5,558 nt of DNA. Origin: Alphaproteobacteria bacterium. GTDB taxonomy: Bacteria; Pseudomonadota; Alphaproteobacteria; RS24. Made by a program: the position numbers and the translations under genes. Below the pieces are notes generated by a model. That model ran no database searches, was not told where the DNA came from, and saw only the letters and a program-made list of their open reading frames with translations. Below, piece after piece: positions 4,380-5,558 of this stretch. Every line of letters begins with the position of its first letter. Position 1 is the first letter of the stretch. The stretch is from the NCBI GenBank assembly GCA_009920875.1, contig RFZE01000097.1, positions 1-5,558 on the forward strand. Reading direction: 5' to 3'.

Positions 4380-5558
4380 TTAGCGTCTTCCTCTGCGCGG
4401 TTTCGGGCCGGAGCGACGAAACGGGCCGTTTCTTCTGTTTGTCCGTTTCGGCTTGCCTCCATATGTGCCACCATCGAGCAGCGAAAACAAGAGACCGCCC
4501 TTGAGCGGTGTCGCTTCTTCCAATTCGACCTCAACGCTTTCGCCAATGCGGAAAATCATGCCGGTCGTGCCGCCGGTCATATACATATTGTTTTCATCGG
4601 CATAAAAGCGCTCATCGCCGAGCCGCGAAATCGGTATCAGCCCGTCCGCGCCGCTATCATCGAGCGTGACAAACAATCCGGCGCGCGACACGCCGGAAAT
4701 ACGCGCCGCAAAACTTTTGCCGATTTGGTCTGCCATATGGGCCGCGAGATAGCGTTCACCGGCGCTACGCTCAGCAATCATGGCGCGCCGCTCGGTCGCG
4801 GAAATGGCTTCGGCAATATCGGGCAGCGCTTCGGCCTCCGCTTCACTTTGCCCGTCTTTACCGGCTTTGATGGCGGCGATGAGGGCGCGATGCACGGTCA
4901 AATCGGCATAGCGGCGAATGGGTGAGGTGAAATGCGCATAACGACCGAGATTGAGGCCGAAATGGCCGATATTCTCAACGTCGTAAATCGCTTGCGCTTG
5001 CGTGCGCAGCACCGCTTCAGAAACGGTCGGGGCGATAGGCTGGCCGGCAGCTTGCTCCATCAGCCCGTTGAATAATTGAGGCAGCAGGGTTTGGCCGAGG
5101 CTCAGTTTAATGTTCATCGAGCGCAGAAAATCTGACAGGGCGCGCACGCGCTCATCAGGCGGCGTGTCATGCACGCGGTAAATCAGCGGTCGCTTGGCTT
5201 TTTCCAATGTCTCGGCGGCGCAAACATTGGCGCTGACCATCATTTCTTCAATCAGCTTATGCGCCTCCAGCACGGGCGGTGTGTAAATGCGGGTAATCTG
5301 CCCCTTATCATTCATTTCAATGCGCCGCTCGGGCCTATTTATGCGCAAAGGCTGGCGACGTTCGCGCGCCTGCACCATGCATTGATAGGCCTGCCATAGC
5401 GGTTGCAACACATCATCATTGAGATGTTTGAATTCGGCAGGGCACTCGCCATCGAAAGCGCGCTGCGCTTCGGCATAGCTCAGCTTGGCAACCGAACGCA
5501 TCAAGCCGCGGTAAAATTGGTGAGCGGTTTTTTGGCCATTGGCGGCAATATTGATTTT
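4380..5558 (-). CDS. rnr: Ribonuclease R, C-terminal 392 residues (5' end beyond right edge)
   Basis: RNase R is a processive 3'-to-5' exoribonuclease that degrades structured RNA and takes part in rRNA and mRNA quality control. The frame is open to the right edge, starting K-I-N-I-A-A-N-G-Q-K and then H-Q-F-Y-R-G-L-M-R-S, so the apparent starts near 5504 are internal. Present here (numbering the partial protein) are the end of the RNB domain, with H-K-L-I-E-E-M at about 100-106, D-T-P-P-D-E-R at about 131-137 and the hallmark H-F-T-S-P-I-R-R-Y-A-D-L at 209-220. An S1 RNA-binding domain follows at about 279-361 (G-L-F-V-T-L, G-L-I-P-I-S-R-L), then a Lys/Arg/Gly-rich tail at about 369-392. The S1 domain and basic tail favour RNase R over RNase II. 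The cold-shock domains and the acidic metal-binding cluster are outside the window. The stop is followed by DUF983 after 3 nt. Confidence 0.95.
   Translation of the reverse strand, partial: KINIAANGQKTAHQFYRGLMRSVAKLSYAEAQRAFDGECPAEFKHLNDDVLQPLWQAYQCMVQARERRQPLRINRPERRIEMNDKGQITRIYTPPVLEAHKLIEEMMVSANVCAAETLEKAKRPLIYRVHDTPPDERVRALSDFLRSMNIKLSLGQTLLPQLFNGLMEQAAGQPIAPTVSEAVLRTQAQAIYDVENIGHFGLNLGRYAHFTSPIRRYADLTVHRALIAAIKAGKDGQSEAEAEALPDIAEAISATERRAMIAERSAGERYLAAHMADQIGKSFAARISGVSRAGLFVTLDDSGADGLIPISRLGDERFYADENNMYMTGGTTGMIFRIGESVEVELEEATPLKGGLLFSLLDGGTYGGKPKRTNRRNGPFRRSGPKPRRGRR
4389..4394 (-). promoter_or_regulatory. Ribosome binding site of DUF983, inside rnr
   Basis: AGAGGA on the minus strand lies 12 nt before the DUF983 ATG at 4376 and within the last codons of rnr. 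It supports the 4376 start and coupling of the two genes. The spacing is a little longer than ideal. Confidence 0.55.

Noticed and set aside
4107..4925. Plus-strand open frame of 272 codons opposite DUF983 and rnr
   Set aside because: It spans two genes with clear family motifs on the minus strand and its translation is compositionally odd (rich in Ala, Arg, His, Phe) with no domain I recognise.
1..5558. A defence system, mobile element, CRISPR array or other accessory cassette
   Set aside because: All genes are co-directional, closely packed, of similar composition, and belong to housekeeping or conserved alphaproteobacterial families. No repeats, integrase, transposase or toxin-antitoxin pair were seen.

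Overview
The window looks like a piece of an alphaproteobacterial chromosome. The clearest lineage markers are a DinB polymerase with an N-terminal four-cysteine extension, DUF3572, DUF983, a COG3146-type acetyltransferase-like protein, and a 55-residue L33 without zinc cysteines. Base composition looks moderately GC-rich by eye (not counted). I cannot name a genus. There is no sign of phage, insertion sequence, CRISPR array, tRNA/rRNA or recently transferred DNA.

All nine genes are on the minus strand, so transcription runs from high to low coordinates. In that order: the 3' part of rnr (RNase R, running off the right edge to 4380), a small DUF983 zinc-binding membrane protein (4376-3972), a NUDIX hydrolase with a split Nudix box (3979-3236), rpmG for ribosomal protein L33 (3155-2988) with its own sigma70-type promoter and an intrinsic terminator, a small DUF3572 protein (2903-2625), a HAD-superfamily hydrolase (2612-1956), dinB for DNA polymerase IV (1993-683), a RidA/YjgF-family protein (621-154), and the start of a COG3146/DUF482 GNAT-like protein (157 to the left edge).

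There are two or three transcription units. rnr, DUF983 and NUDIX are packed end to end (3-nt gap, then an 8-nt overlap). rpmG is a short unit between the promoter at about 3202-3229 and the terminator at 2940-2963. DUF3572, HAD and dinB follow closely (12-nt gap, then a 38-nt overlap). The RidA-like and COG3146 genes share an ATGA overlap and follow dinB after 61 nt. No gene-free stretch exceeds 300 bases; the longest are 2904-2987 and 3156-3235, and both hold regulatory signals.

Functionally this is housekeeping: RNA turnover, translation, lesion bypass, and clearance of damaged or reactive small molecules. I did not find a convincing new system. The points most worth a second look are the zinc-ribbon-like extension on DinB, the conserved but unassigned HAD gene coupled to dinB, a possibly leaderless DUF3572 mRNA, and the apparent absence of divK-pleD between rpmG and DUF3572.
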